Shown: positions 19,545-31,095 of the stretch, piece by piece
Position numbering within the stretch: position 1 is the stretch's first letter
Layout: the number at the start of each line of letters is the position of its first letter
Origin: Zea mays
Lineage: Eukaryota > Streptophyta > Magnoliopsida > Poales > Poaceae
NCBI RefSeq assembly: GCF_902167145.1
Contig: NC_050098.1
Location: 115,668,207-115,732,206, forward strand
Direction: 5' to 3'
Length of the DNA: 64,000 bases
Program-made: the position numbers and the translations under genes
The notes under the pieces: generated by a model
Told to the model about the DNA's origin: nothing
Seen by the model: the letters and a program-made list of their open reading frames with translations, nothing else
The model's database searches: none

Positions 19545-22500
19545 TGTCACACCCGGTTTTGGAAGGCAAACCGAATGCGAACTATGTACGTGCCAGGATC
19601 AGAACTCACGTACACAGCGATTACATAAATGAACATCATCGCACAGTGCTCGAATAATAACATAAAAGAGTATTAACTTATTACATCACAGAGTCATAGA
19701 CATCCACAAAGTCATCGTCTTAACAGATAAATCAAAGTACTAGCGAAACGCAGTAAAGGTAAGGCCTTCACAGGCAGCTGACTGGGGGTTGCCGCCAACC
19801 CACACCTAGAATTCGTCGTAGTCTTGGAACTCCTGGAAGTCTCCTTCCACGGCTTCACCTTCTCCTGAGCAGTGGTTACAATGCGGACAACCTGGTGTTT
19901 TGTGGTAAAGCAAGGATGAGTACACATCAACGTACTCAGCAAATGCCCCGTTTGGCTGAAGTGGACTAGCTTTATGTGGGGTTAGGCTCAAGCAGTTGCT
20001 TTTAGTTGGTCAGGTATTTATCATTAGTAGAAGCCAGATTTTAGCATTTACCAACCCGTAAACCATTTCCTCATCGAGGAACAACATCATCATAGTCGAA
20101 CCATAACCATAACATAATCCTTGTATCTCGAACCATCTGTATCTCTAATCAAAGAGGATCCCAAGGCTGCTCTTAACCGTGAGCACGACTGATATATCAG
20201 TTTCACTACCCTCTGCAGAGGTCGCACACTTTACCCATGAGTCATGATTCCCTTTCTACCCGGGGAGAGCTAATCCCCATTGACCACTACCTAGGTGGTC
20301 CGGCAGGGCATCACTACGTAGCTTTTAAAAAGATTCCCTAGAGATCATAGCTGCCCATTAGGTTTCTCCAGTTTGATAAACACAGTACCCCTCCCCGCAG
20401 GAGAGTGACTAACAAAAAGCAAAACGAAAGAACCTCGGCACTCAGCCTCGGCAGAGCAAGCACTGTGCCTGGACCCCATTGACGGCACGACGGCTAAGCA
20501 ACTACACCTCTAGTTCCTCTAATTAATTAGCTAAGGGCATCCCATTTCACCCTCATGGTTGCACTGTTATCCCGGGTGGTCTCTCAACGAACAGGTCCTT
20601 ACGGAGAGGTACTCGGGAAACAGCCCGAGTCCCCTTAAATGCCACAAGTATATCATCATATCCAGAATAAAATCATAGTATCATCATTGTATCTCATCAT
20701 GTTCATTGATTAAAGTAAAGCGCTAGCATGTAGCTAACCATAGTAGCCCAAAAGGTAATCAAGGACCAGGTAAATAGAAAGCTAGTAAATCCTTAGGTTG
20801 TTCATAGTATGCGGGACAGTGTATTATAAAGTAAATGGGACATAATGGGACAGAGGACACTTGCCTTCACCAAACTGCTGATCAGGGACTTCCTCTGCAA
20901 CTTCCTCGGGAAACACAGACTGCTCGTTGTCTACGTAAAGTAATCATTCACACTATGCACTTGGGAAATAACAAACAAAAGCAATATACCAAACATATGC
21001 AGCATAGAGATCACAAGCTCATAATAGAAAAGGATTGGTACTCTGGTATTCCCTAGGTCTAGGGTAGAGGGCTATACAAAGTGATTCATTATCCACTAAT
21101 CAGGTTTAAGTCAGTGGTGGGGTTAAATCATTACATGGTTTTAAGCCCCTAAACTTAGGTGCTTAAGTCCATAAACTTAAGTGCTCCAACTTTTATTAAA
21201 GTCTATTATCTTTATTTTATCTCAAATAGGGTTCCCATAACCTTAATCCTATCCTAATGATCAACTTCTAATTGGTACATGGAAACAGCAGGGAAACATT
21301 GTTTAAATAGATAGACAAAAATACTATGAGCATTTTGCAATTTGAAGCACCTAATTTGGAGTTCATATGACAAAGTTATGAATTTTACAAGGTTGGGGAT
21401 TAAAAATATGCTTTAAATACCTATTTTGGATTAAATAAAAGGTCCGAGGACCTAACTGCGAAGTTCCAGGGACGGCGGGTTAAATTTCAGAAAACCGGGG
21501 GTCTCTTTAAGAAAACGCGCGGGCGAAGGGGTATCGGGCTCTAATAGCCGTTGGATCTCGGATCAACGCCCGAGATTAGATCCGCGGGCGGGCGCGCGAG
21601 CGCGCGGCGGCCTGAGCGACTGACAGGCAGGGCCAGGCGGGCAGCGCGGGGCGGTGGCCTGACAGGCGGGGCCGGGCGGGCAGAGCGAGCGCGAGCGGCT
21701 GATAGGCGGGGCCAGGCGGGCAGCGCGGACGCGGGCGGCTGACAGGCGGGGCCCAAACGGCAGGGAGGCGGGGTGTGGGGGAAGCGGCCCTGGGCCGTTG
21801 GATCTCCGGTAGGCGGCCAGGATTGGGCCTGGGCTATTTAAAATAGAGCCGTTCGATCTAAGATGGACGGCGGGGATGGGGCGGCTCGCTTCTGTCCCCT
21901 TCTCCAGCCAGCAGAGACGGCGGCGGCCGCACCCGCGACGGAGAAGCTCGCCGGAGACGAGGGCGCGGGCGCTCTGCGGGTCCTTAGGGCGACCGGAGTG
22001 GCCTGGGAGGTTGGGGAAGACGCGGGGAGTCTTCTGGTGGGAGCTAGGTCGGGACAGGGGCACCGGAGGGGGGCGGTCCACGGCGAAGCGACTCGGCGGC
22101 GGCGCTAAAGGGCTCCGGCGAGCAATTAAACGCGACAGGGGGCAATACAAGGGCCGGGAGGGGGCGGGAGAGGTTCCTTACCTCAAGGCGGACTCCGGGG
22201 ACTCCTCGGTGGTGGCAATGGCGCGACGGCGGCCCGGTTCGACGGTGGCGGACCTCTGCGGCGGCACGGAGGGCGGGGGGTGAGCGCGGGCAGAGGAAAA
22301 TAGAGAGGGGGAGGGGAAATTGGAGCGTGTCCCGGGTTGCGGACGTCGAGGCGAAGCTCACCGTGGCAGAGGGCACGGCGGAGCTCCAACGGCGACGGAG
22401 AAACGGGCTCGGGCGGCGGCGGTTTAATGGCGGCGCCCTGGCGTGTGCGCAGCGCGGGGGAGGAGAGAGAGGGGTCTGCGGGTGCGCAAATGAGGGAGGG

Positions 22501-23131
22501 GGAGAGGGCGAGTGGGGTTCTGGGCTCAAGTGGCCGGGGGCAGGGTGGTTGCGAGCTTCACGCGCGTCGTGGGCACGGAGACCGCGGCAACGCGCAGCTC
22601 GGGCGGCAGTTACGCGAGGACGAGGGAGCTGACAGCCCGGGCCCGCGAGCAGAGAGAGAGAGGAAAGAGGACGCGGGCGCGGAGAAGGCGGCCGCGCTGA
22701 CGGGCGGGCCCGCCGGGGCAGAGAGAGGAGGGGGCGGGAGAGGCGCGCGCGCGGGATTGGGCCGGCTGGGCCGAAAGGCTGAGGGGGGGGCAGGGTTGGG
22801 CTTCTTTCCCTTTTTCTTTTATTCTGGTATTTGTTTTCCCTTTTCTTTTTATTTTCTCTATTTGATTCAAATCCAAATAAGCCACAAATTCAAATTAGAC
22901 CTTCTAAGAATTATGCACCAAACAAAAGTAGGATTTAGGGTTTGACATGATGCAACATTTCATACTCCCTTGGAGTTTGAGCTAATAGACTATAATTACA
23001 AATAAAATAACCACTCTTCTTCTATAGAAATGAGAAAGAGAAGATTGGGGAAGGATGAGAAAAGAGAAGTAACACCTGAATTTGTGAATATGAGCAAAGA
23101 AATTTTATACCCCCAAATTCAGGGTGTTACA
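19545..23131 (-). repeat. Inner Tekay 5' LTR
   Basis: 3587 bp, paired with 9674-13263. It would contain the promoter for the element's minus-strand transcript. One 3-bp indel and about 50 substitutions separate the two LTRs; roughly 40 of these lie in the GC-rich middle (about 21470-22800). It is followed directly by CCGAA, the target duplication. Confidence 0.95.
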
Positions 23132-25659
23132 CCGAACTTGTTGAGGTCGTTGTAAATCCTGGGCTTGAGCCCTTGTAGAATCATGTCGTTGGCACGCTCT
23201 ACTTGCCCATTCGACATGGGATGAGCCACGGCAGCCCAGTCCACCCGGATGTGGTGATCCTCGCAAAAATCCAAGAATTTTCTGCCGGTGAACTGGGTAC
23301 CGTTGTCAGTGATGATGGAGTTTGGGACCCCGAAGCGATGGATGATGTTGGTGAAGAACGCCACCGCCTGCTCGGACCTGATGCTGTTCAGGGGTCGGAC
23401 CTCGATCCACTTGGAGAATTTGTCGATGGCGACCAGCAGGTGCGTGTAGCCCCCGGGCGCCTTCTGCAAGGGACCGACGAGGTCCAGACCCCATACAGCA
23501 AAGGGCCAGGTGATGGGTATCGTCTGTAGAGCCTGAGCAGGCAGGTGGGTCTGCTTCGCATAGAATTGGCACCCTTCGCAGGTGCGGACAATTCTAGTGG
23601 CGTCAGCCACCGCCGTTGGCCAGTAGAAGCGTTGCCGGAAAGCATTCCCGACAAGTGCTCGAGGCGCTGCATGATGGCCGCAAGCCCCCGAGTGTATTTC
23701 TTGCAGGAGTTCCTGACCTTCGGCGATGGAGATGCATCGCTGGAGGATGCCCGAGGGGCTGCGGTGGTAGAGCTCCTCCTCATCGCCCAGCAAGACGAAC
23801 GACTTGGCGCGTCGCGCTACCCGCCGAGCCTCGGCTTGGTCGGGGGGTAGCTCTCCTTGGCGGAGATATTGCAGGTACGGGGTCTGCCAATTTCGGTCAG
23901 GCGTGGCCCCGCTCTGCTCCTCCTCGACGTGCAGTGCCTCGGCCCCGGGGGCCGAGGGTACCTCGGGCCGAACCGAGGTCGCCTCGGGCTGAGCCGAGGG
24001 TGCCTCGGGCTCGGGCGTGTCGTCGATCTTGACGGAGGGCTGATGCAGATCCTGGGAGAAGACGTCCGGGGGAACCGTCGTTCGCCCCGAGGCTATTTTT
24101 GCCAGCTCGTCCGCAGTCTCGTTGTAGCGCCGAGCGACGTGGTTAAGCTCGAGCCCGTAGAACTTGTCTTCCAGGCGCCGAACCTCATCGCAGTAGGCCT
24201 CCATCTTCGGGTCGCGGCAGTGGGAGTTTTTCATGACTTGGTCGATGACGAGCTGCGAGTCACCGCGGGCGTCGAGGCGTCTGACCCCTAGCTCGATGGC
24301 GATCCGCAACCCGTTGACCAGAGCCTCGTACTCAGCCACATTGTTGGACGCTGGGAAATGGAGGCGTAGCACGTAGCGTAGGTGTTTCCCAAGGGGCGAG
24401 ATGAAGAGCAGGCCCGCGCCGGCTCCCGTCTTCATCAGTGACCCATCGAAAAACATGGTCCAGAGCTCCGGTTGGATCGGAGCCGTCGGCAGCTGGGTGT
24501 CGACCCATTCGGCTACGAAGTCCGCCAATACCTGGGACTTGATGGCCTTCCGAGGGGCGAACGAGATTGTCTCGCCCATGATTTCCACCGCCCACTTTGC
24601 GATCCTGCCCGAGGCCTCTCGGCACTGGATGATCTCCCCCAGGGGGAAGGATGACACCACAGTTACCGGATGAGACTCGAAGTAATGTCGCAACTTTCGC
24701 CTCGTCAGGATCACTGCATACAGCAGCTTCTGAACTTGTGGGTAGCGGATCTTGGTCTCGGACAGTACCTCGCTGACGAAGTAGACTGGCCTCTGAACGG
24801 GCAATGCATGCCCTTCTTCTTGCCTCTCGACCACAATCGCGGCGCTAACCACCTGAGTGGTCGCAGCGACGTAGACCAAGAGGGCTTCTCCATCGGCTGG
24901 GGGCACCAAGATAGGCACCTTTGTAAGGAGCGCCTTCAGGTTCCCGAGAGCTTCCTCGGCCTCAGGGGTCCAAGCGAAACACTCGGTCTTCCTTAAGAGG
25001 CGGTACAGAGGCAGACCTCTTTCGCCGAGGCGTGAGATGAAGCGGCTCAGGGCCGCGAGACATCCCATGACCCTCTGTACGCCTTTTAAGTCCTTGATGG
25101 GCCCCATGCTGGTGATAGCTGCGATCTTCTCCGGGTTGGCTTCGATGCCTCGCTCGGAGACGATGAACCCCAAGAGCATGCCCCGGGGCACCCCGAAGAC
25201 ACACTTCTCGGGATTGAGCTTGACTCCTTTCGCCTTGAGACATCGGAATGTCACTTCAAGGTCGGAGAGGAGGTCGGAAGCCTTCCTTGTCTTGACTATG
25301 ATGTCATCGACGTAGGCCTTGACTGTGCGACCGATGTGTTCGCCGAACACATGGTTCATGCACCGCTGGTACGTCGCGCCCGCATTCCTCAAACCGAACG
25401 GCATGGTGACATAGCAGTACATGCCGAAGGGCGTGATGAAAGAAGTCGCGAGCTGGTCGAACTCTTTCATCTGGATTTGGTGATACCCTGAGTAGGCATC
25501 GAGGAAGGATAGGGTTTCGCACCCAGCAGTGGAATCCATGATTTGATCGATGCATGGTAGAGGGTAGGGAACCTTCAGACATGCTTTGTTGAGACCAGTG
25601 TAGTCTACACACATCCGCCATTTCCCCCCTTTCTTCCTCACAAGCACAGGGTTGGCAAG
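23132..25659 (-). pseudogene. pol: Huck pol: RT, two RNase H domains, integrase core
   Basis: A continuous stretch of over 830 codons. RT: LVRKKGGKWRMCVDYTGLN, SGYHQIQM, MPFGLRNAGATYQ and YVDD at about 112-115. Ordinary RNase H: LLVYVAAT..VVSAAIVVE. Archaeal-type RNase H: MFFDGSLMKTGAGAG, NNVAEYEALVNGLR and GDSQLVIDQV. Integrase: HSGACGHH, then CEGCQ, then D in WGLDLVGPL, D in ITDNGTQFTG and E in NGQVERAN. The left edge is the Tekay insertion; its remaining C-terminus is at 9185-9673. An amber at 25660-25662 (Trp TGG in the ancestor, inferred) closes the upstream side. Confidence 0.93.
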
Positions 25660-26605
25660 CTATTCGGGATGGAATACCTCTTTGATGAACCCTGCTGCCA
25701 TTAGCTTGTGGATCTCCTCGCCTATCACTCTGCGCTTCTCCTCGTCGAATCGGCGCAGAGGCTGCCTGACGGGTCGGACTCCAGCCCGAATATCCAGCGA
25801 GTGCTCGGCGACATCCCTCGGTATGCTGGGCATGTCCGAGGGACTCCACGCAAAGACGTCGGCGTTTGCGCGGAGAAAGTCGACGAGCACTGCTTCCTAT
25901 TTGGGGTCGAGCCCGGAACCGATCCGGATCTGCTTGGAGGTGTCGCCACTGGGGTCGAGAGGGACGACCTTAACCGTCTCCGCTGGCTCGAAGTTGCCGG
26001 CATGACGCTTCACGTCTGGCACCTCTTTGGAGAGGTTCTCCAGGTCGGCGATGAGGGCCTCGGACTCGGCGAGGGCCTCGGCGTACTCCACGCACTCCAT
26101 GTCGCATTCGAACGCGTGTTTGTACGTGGGGCCGACGGTGATGACCCCGTTGGGGCCCGGCATCTTGAGCTTCAGGTAGATGTAGTTGGGGACGGCCATG
26201 AACTTCGCGTAGCATGGCCTCCCCAGTACCGCGTGGTAGGTTCCTCGGAACCCGACCACCTCAAACGTCAAGGTCTCCCTTCGGAAGTTGGAGGGCGTTC
26301 CGAAGCAGACGGGAAGGTCGAGTCGTCCGAGGGGCTGGACATGCTTCCCAGGGATGGTCCCGTGGAAGGGCGCAGCGCCTGCTCGGACGGAGGACAGATC
26401 GACGTGCAGGAGCCTGAGGGTCTCGGCGTAGATGATGTTGAGGCAGCTGCCCCCGTCCATCAGGACCTTGGTGAGCCTGACGTCGCCGACGATGGGGTCG
26501 ACGACGAGCGGGTATTTCCCCGGGCTCGGCACGTGGTCGGGGTGGTCAGCTTGGTCGAAGGTGATGGGCTTGTCGGACCAGTCTAGGTAGACTGGCGCCC
26601 CACCT
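25660..26605 (-). pseudogene. pol: Huck protease and RT linker
   Basis: The aspartic protease has LMDGGSCLNIIY, where the Tat lineage uses DGGS in place of DTGS, and the downstream AVLGRPCYAKF. The linker to RT contains FLRANADVFAWSPSDMPSIP and AEHSLD. An amber at 25897-25899 (after GLDPK) interrupts the frame. The frame differs from gag by one nucleotide: at 26598-26601 the minus strand has four Gs where five would keep gag and protease fused. The reading frame is therefore broken by a single-base deletion, or the element shifts frame there. Confidence 0.9.
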
Positions 26606-29144
26606 TCACCGAGCAGACCTCCCAGCGCTCTTGCTTGCGATGCCAAGCCGAGGCATTCGCCGCATGCCCACCGTAGATCATGAAGCAGTCGCGGACCTCG
26701 GGGTACTCTCCTGCTTGGTGATCTTCCTTCTTGTCGTCGTCGCGGGCCCTGCCACCCTCTGCAGGCGGCCCGGCCCTGTGGAAGTGGCGCCGAAGCATGA
26801 CGCACTCCTCGAGGGTGTGCTTAACGGGCCCCTGATGATAGGGGCACGGCTCCTTGAGCATCTTGTCGAAGAGGTTAGCACCTCCGGGGGGCTTCCGAGG
26901 GTTCTTGTACTCGGCGGCGGCGACAAGGTCCGCGTCGGCGGCATCACGTTTTGATTGCGACTTCTTCTTGCCTTTCTTCTTGGCGCCGCGCGGAGTAGAC
27001 GCCTCGGGAGCCTCTTCCGATGGGCGGCCCTGGGGCTGCTTGTAATTTCGGAAGATAGCCTCGACCGCCTCCTGGCCAGAGGCGAACTTGGTGGCGATGT
27101 CCATCAGCTCGCTCGCCCTGGTGGGGGTCTTGCGACCCAACTTACTCACCAGGTCGCGGCAGGTGGTGCCGGCAAGGAACGCGTCGATGACATCCGAGTC
27201 GGTGATGTTGGGCAGCTCGGTGCGCTGCTTCGAGAATCGCCGGATGTAGTCCCGGAGAGACTCTCCCGGCTGTTGCCGGCAGCTCCGGAGGTCCCAGGAA
27301 TTCCCGGGGCGCACGTACGTGCCCTGGAAATTGCCGGCGAAGGCTTGGACCAAGTCATCCCAGTTGGAGATCTGCCCCGGAGGCAGGTGCTCCAACCAGG
27401 CGCGAGCAGTGTCGGAGAGGAACAGGGGGAGGTTGCGGATGATGAGGTTGTCATCATCCGTTCCACCCAGTTGGCAGGCCAGGCGGTAGTCCGCGAGCCA
27501 CAGTTCCGGTCTCGTTTCCCCCGAGTACTTTGTGATAGTAGTCGGGGGTCGGAACCGGGTCGGGAACGGCGCCCGTCGGATGGCCCGACTGAAGGCCTGC
27601 GGACCGGGTGGTTCGGGCGAGGGACTCCGATCCTCCCCGCTGTCGTAGCGTCCCCCACGCCTGGGGTGGTAGCCTCGGCGCACCCTTTCGTCGAGGTGGG
27701 CCCGACGGTCGCGATGATGGTGCTCGTTGCCGAGGTGGCCCGGGGCCGCAGGCGCAGTGTTGCGCGTGCGCACAGTGTAGACCGAGGCTTCCCGCATGAA
27801 TCGGGAAGTCGCGGCATGAGGTTCCGAGGGGTATCCCTGCCTTCGGGAGGCAGAGCTCTCGGCCCGTCGGACCGCAGCGCCTTCCAGGAGATTCTTGAGC
27901 TCTCCCTGGATTCGCCGTCCCTCGGTGGTTGATGGCTCCAACATCGCGCGGAGGAGCATCGCTGCGGCTGCCAGGTTCTGACCGACCCCACTGGATGCGG
28001 GTGGCGGTCTGACCCTGACGTCGTTGGCGATGCGGTGCTGGAAACCCTGGGGCAGGTGACGTATTTCTCCGGCCGGGGGTTGGCCCGCCCATACCTGCCC
28101 GACGTCCCGGCGGATCGGCTCAAGCGCTCCTGCTCCCTCGTCGAGCCTGGCCTGCGCCCCGCGGACTTGCTCGAGCTGTGGGTCGTGACCCCCCGCCAGA
28201 ACGGGGACCACAGCTAGCTCCCGCGGGATGTCAGCGCGAGGCACCGGCCTAGGGAGATCACCGTCCTCCGGCATGCCAAAACGGTTGCCTTCGGAGGGAT
28301 CCCCTAGCTCGACGTGGAAACATTCGCGGCTTGGGCCGCAGTCCTCGTCGTCGAGGCTGCGGCTACCGTCGGAACAGTCGGAGAGGCAGTAGTCACATGC
28401 GGTCATAAAGTCCCGCATGGCACTGGGGTTGCAAAATCCAGAGAAATCCCAACAGATGCTGGGATCGTCATCTTCCTCGGACCCAGAGGGTCCGTAGGTC
28501 GAGACGTCCGCCAGCCGGTCCCAAGGCGACCGCATACGAAACCCCAGTGGGGTTGCACTCGCCTCAACGAGAGCGCCCGCCAAAGCAAGGTCGCTAGGCG
28601 GGTTGAGGCCGAGTCGAAATGACGTAGGATGGGAATTGGTCGGTACCTTTTGGTCGACGAGGAGCATCATAGTCGCGTCGGGGACTGATTGCACCGTCGT
28701 CTCAAGTACGAGAGCGACGTCCTGCAAGCTCTCCGCGAGCGCGCTGGTGTCGTCCACTTGCTCAGGATTGGCGTGTCGCGGGGGGACGGCGCTCGCCTTC
28801 GTCTCGAACGCGAGGTCGATGCCCGGCGTGCCTTCCGTTGGGGCGCTGGGGACGTCGATTCGCTCGACAGCCGACGAAGCGCGGCCTCCCGCTTGGCCTT
28901 GGTTGCTCCACCTCCTCCTCCGTTGGCGGGGGAGAGGACGGGGCGAGCTCGAATGTTGTTCTTCCACCACGCGGAGAAGATGTCGTCGATTCCGCCGCCG
29001 GCGGGCGGGTTGTCGGCCGCCATTGTCGTTGTCGCGCGGCGGTGGAAGGAGTATCATGTCGTAGCTGCCGTCGAAGGACATGAACTCAAGACTCCCGAAA
29101 CGGAGCACCGTTCCGGGCCGGAGAGGTTGCTGGAGACTGCCCAT
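26583..29144 (-). CDS. gag: Huck gag polyprotein
   Basis: An intact 853-codon frame directly after the PBS. The N-terminal third is low-complexity and Arg/Ser/Pro-rich. The capsid core follows: YSGETRPELWLADYRLACQ, then ARAWLEHLPPGQISNWDDLVQAF, then LRDYIRRFSKQRTELPNI, then DVIDAFLAG. A Lys-rich stretch (KKKGKKKSQSKR) and a Cys/His cluster (CPYHQGPVKHTLEEC) would bind nucleic acid. The start is not certain; MGSLQQ at 29144 is the first ATG after the PBS, and a later ATG could be used. It ends in a short out-of-frame tail after EVCSVKVG because of the G-run change at 26598-26601. Confidence 0.88.
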   Translation of the reverse strand: MGSLQQPLRPGTVLRFGSLEFMSFDGSYDMILLPPPRDNDNGGRQPARRRRNRRHLLRVVEEQHSSSPRPLPRQRRRRWSNQGQAGGRASSAVERIDVPSAPTEGTPGIDLAFETKASAVPPRHANPEQVDDTSALAESLQDVALVLETTVQSVPDATMMLLVDQKVPTNSHPTSFRLGLNPPSDLALAGALVEASATPLGFRMRSPWDRLADVSTYGPSGSEEDDDPSICWDFSGFCNPSAMRDFMTACDYCLSDCSDGSRSLDDEDCGPSRECFHVELGDPSEGNRFGMPEDGDLPRPVPRADIPRELAVVPVLAGGHDPQLEQVRGAQARLDEGAGALEPIRRDVGQVWAGQPPAGEIRHLPQGFQHRIANDVRVRPPPASSGVGQNLAAAAMLLRAMLEPSTTEGRRIQGELKNLLEGAAVRRAESSASRRQGYPSEPHAATSRFMREASVYTVRTRNTAPAAPGHLGNEHHHRDRRAHLDERVRRGYHPRRGGRYDSGEDRSPSPEPPGPQAFSRAIRRAPFPTRFRPPTTITKYSGETRPELWLADYRLACQLGGTDDDNLIIRNLPLFLSDTARAWLEHLPPGQISNWDDLVQAFAGNFQGTYVRPGNSWDLRSCRQQPGESLRDYIRRFSKQRTELPNITDSDVIDAFLAGTTCRDLVSKLGRKTPTRASELMDIATKFASGQEAVEAIFRNYKQPQGRPSEEAPEASTPRGAKKKGKKKSQSKRDAADADLVAAAEYKNPRKPPGGANLFDKMLKEPCPYHQGPVKHTLEECVMLRRHFHRAGPPAEGGRARDDDKKEDHQAGEYPEVRDCFMIYGGHAANASAWHRKQERWEVCSVKVGRQST

Positions 29145-29186
29145 CTGGAGCTTGACGGGAAGCTGTTCGTCAACACGCAGCAGGCC

Positions 29187-29203
29187 CCTACCTGGCGCGC
29201 CAA
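29187..29203 (-). other. Huck primer-binding site
   Basis: Next to the 5' LTR the minus strand reads TTGGCGCGCCAGGTAGG. It should pair with the 3' end of a tRNA terminating GCGCGCCA. I cannot name the tRNA from the sequence. It contains the palindrome GGCGCGCC. Confidence 0.75.
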
Positions 29204-29204
29204 C

Positions 29205-30988
29205 TGTCGGCGTTTCGAGACCGGGGGGTCCCTAAACCGACGAGTGAGTGTGCTACGTGCCCCAGCCCAGATGGGTCGAGCGCGTGGGCGAGCGCGAAGG
29301 GGGAGAGCGAGGTGGCCGGAGACGGGCGTGAGAGAGGTGGAAATCCCGCGGCCTTCGTGTTCGTCCCGTGCCCAGGTCGGGTGCGCTTGCAGTAGGGGGT
29401 TACAAGCGTCCACGCGGGTGAGGTAAGCGAGCGGCCCCAAGAGAGCGCCTGTCCCGTCCTCGTCCCGCGCGGCCAACCTTCTCTAAGAAGGCCCTGGTCC
29501 TTCCTTTTATAGGCGTAAGGAGAGGATCCAGGTGTACAATGGGGATGTAGCAGAGTGCTACGTGTCTAGCGGAGGGAGAGCTAGCGCCCTAAGTACATGC
29601 CAATGTGGCAGCCGGAGAGATCTTGGTACCCTGCTGGTGTAATGTCGTGGCTGTCGGAGGAGCAACGGAGCCTGGCGGAGGGACAGCTGTCAGAGCGGTC
29701 GAATCCTTGCTGACGTCCCCCTGCTTCCGTAAGGGAGTTGAGAGCCGCCGTCGTCACAGGGCTTGCGGGGCGCCATCATTGCCTATCTGGCGGAGCTAGC
29801 CAGATGGGACACCGGTCTTGCTTTCTGCGGCCCGAGTCGGCTCGGGGTACGGTGATGATGGCGCTTCCTGTTGACGTGGCTGGCCTGCGCCCTAGGATGG
29901 GCGTCGTGGAGGCTCCTCCGAAGCCGGGGTCGAGTCTGTCTTCCGTGGCCGAGGCCGAGTCCGAGCCCCTAGGTCGGGCGAGGCGGAGGTCGTTCGGCAG
30001 AGGCCAGGGCGGAGTCCTAGCCCTGGGGTCGGGCGGAGCGGAGTTCGTCGTCTTCTGGGGTTGAGCCCGAGTCCGAGCCCTGGGTCAGGCGGAGCGGAGT
30101 TCGCCGTCTTCCGGGGCTTAGCCCGAGTCCGAGCCCTGGGTCGGGCGGAGCGGAGTTCGCCGTCTTCCGGGGCCTAGCCCGAGTCCGAGCCCTGGGTCGG
30201 GCGGAGCGGAGTTCGCCGTCTTCCAGGGCCTAGCCCGAGTCCGAGCCCTGGGTCGGGCGGAGCGGAGTTTGCCGTCTTCCGGGGCTTAGCCCGAGTCCGA
30301 GCCCTGGGTCGGGCGGAGCAGAGTTCGCCGTCTTCCGGGGCCTAGCCCGAGTCCGAGCCCTGGGTCGGGCGGAGCGGAGTTCGCCGTCTTCCGGGGCTTA
30401 GCCCGAGTCCGAGCCCTGGGTCGGGCGGAGCGGAGTTCGCCGTCTTCCGGGGCTTAGCCCGAGTCCGAGCCCTGGGTCGGGCGGAGCGGAGTTTCCTATG
30501 GCGCCTTTGGCAAGGCCTGACTGCCTGTTAGTCTCACTCTGTCAAGTGGCACTGCAGTCGGAGTGGTGCAGGCGGCGCTGTCCTTCTGTCAGACCGGTCA
30601 GTGGAGCGGCGAAGTGACGGCGGTCACTTCGGCTCTGCCGGGGGGCGCGCGTCAAGATAAAGGTGTCAGGCCACCTTTGCGTTAAATGCTCCTGCGACTT
30701 GGTCGGTCGGTGCGGCGATTTAGTCAGGGTTGCTTCTTAGCGAAGGCAAGGCCTCGGGCGAGCCGGAGATGTGTCCGCCGTTAAAGGGGGGCCTCGGGCG
30801 AGACGGAAATCCCTCGGGGTCGGCTGCCCTTGTCCGAGGCTAGGCTCGGGCGAGGCGTGATCGAGTCGCTCGTATGGACTGATCCCTGACTTAATCGCAC
30901 CCATCAGGCCTCTGCAGCTTTATGCTGATGGGGGTTACCAGCTGAGAATTAGGCGTCTTGAGGGTACCCCTAATTATGGTCCCCGACA
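29205..30988 (-). repeat. Huck 5' LTR
   Basis: 1784 bp, direct repeat of 3600-5384. It is followed by the target duplication CTCGT at 30989-30993. It contains the same eight-copy 56-bp array as the other LTR (30065-30494). Confidence 0.95.
30065..30494. repeat. 56-bp tandem array in Huck 5' LTR, about 8 copies
   Basis: Units begin at 30065, 30121, 30177, 30233, 30289, 30345, 30401 and 30457. Copy number equals that of the other LTR. Most unit-specific variants are not shared between the two LTRs, so they arose after insertion. Confidence 0.93.
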
Positions 30989-31095
30989 CTCGTCCTTCGG
31001 ACTGGCCTTGTTGAGATCAGTAAAATCAATACACATTCTCCATTTACCATTGGCCTTTTTTACCATAACAGTGTTAGCCATCCACTCTAGGTATT
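30989..31095 (-). pseudogene. pol: Cinful-like pol: RT fragment between two insertions
   Basis: This 107-bp island encodes EWMANTVMVKKANGKWRMCI and then DFTDLNKASPKDE, the fingers of the reverse transcriptase. Its left side begins with the Huck duplication CTCGT and its right side ends with GTATT (31091-31095), the duplication of the defective Tekay element. Translation continues leftward at 3597 and is preceded by sequence at 41943 onward. Confidence 0.92.

Larger units (their letters stand above)
9674..23131 (-). mobile_element. Tekay-type chromovirus (Ty3/Gypsy), inner insertion
   Basis: A complete 13,458-bp element on the minus strand, with LTRs of 3590 and 3587 bp, CCGAA duplications, an initiator-Met-type PBS, a polypurine tract, an extra reading frame, gag, protease, RT, RNase H, integrase and a chromodomain. 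Termini on the minus strand read TGTAACACCC...GGGTGTGACA. The long LTRs and chromodomain place it in the Tekay/Del clade (relatives of maize Tekay, Xilon-Diguus, Prem1). LTRs differ by about 50 substitutions, around 1.4% by eye, many of them C/T or G/A at CpG sites. The polyprotein frame is continuous except for a few premature stops. Confidence 0.93.
3600..30988 (-). mobile_element. Huck-type Ty3/Gypsy element (Tat lineage), itself interrupted
   Basis: Both LTRs, flanking CTCGT duplications, PBS, gag, protease, RT, double RNase H and integrase are present on the minus strand. Without the 13.46-kb insert at 9674-23131 plus its duplication, the element is about 13.9 kb, which suits Huck. On the minus strand the termini read TGTCGGGGACCATAATTAGG...CGCCGACA, which I recognise as maize Huck. 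The LTRs differ at roughly 30 positions in 1785 (about 1.7%, counted by eye), so the insertion is young. Coding regions carry a few stops and one frameshift. Confidence 0.92.

Noticed and set aside
26955..27932. Long open frame on the plus strand across the Huck gag, 325 codons
   Set aside because: It is the antisense shadow of a GC-rich gag gene that has a clear capsid domain on the other strand. No family motif occurs in the plus-strand product.
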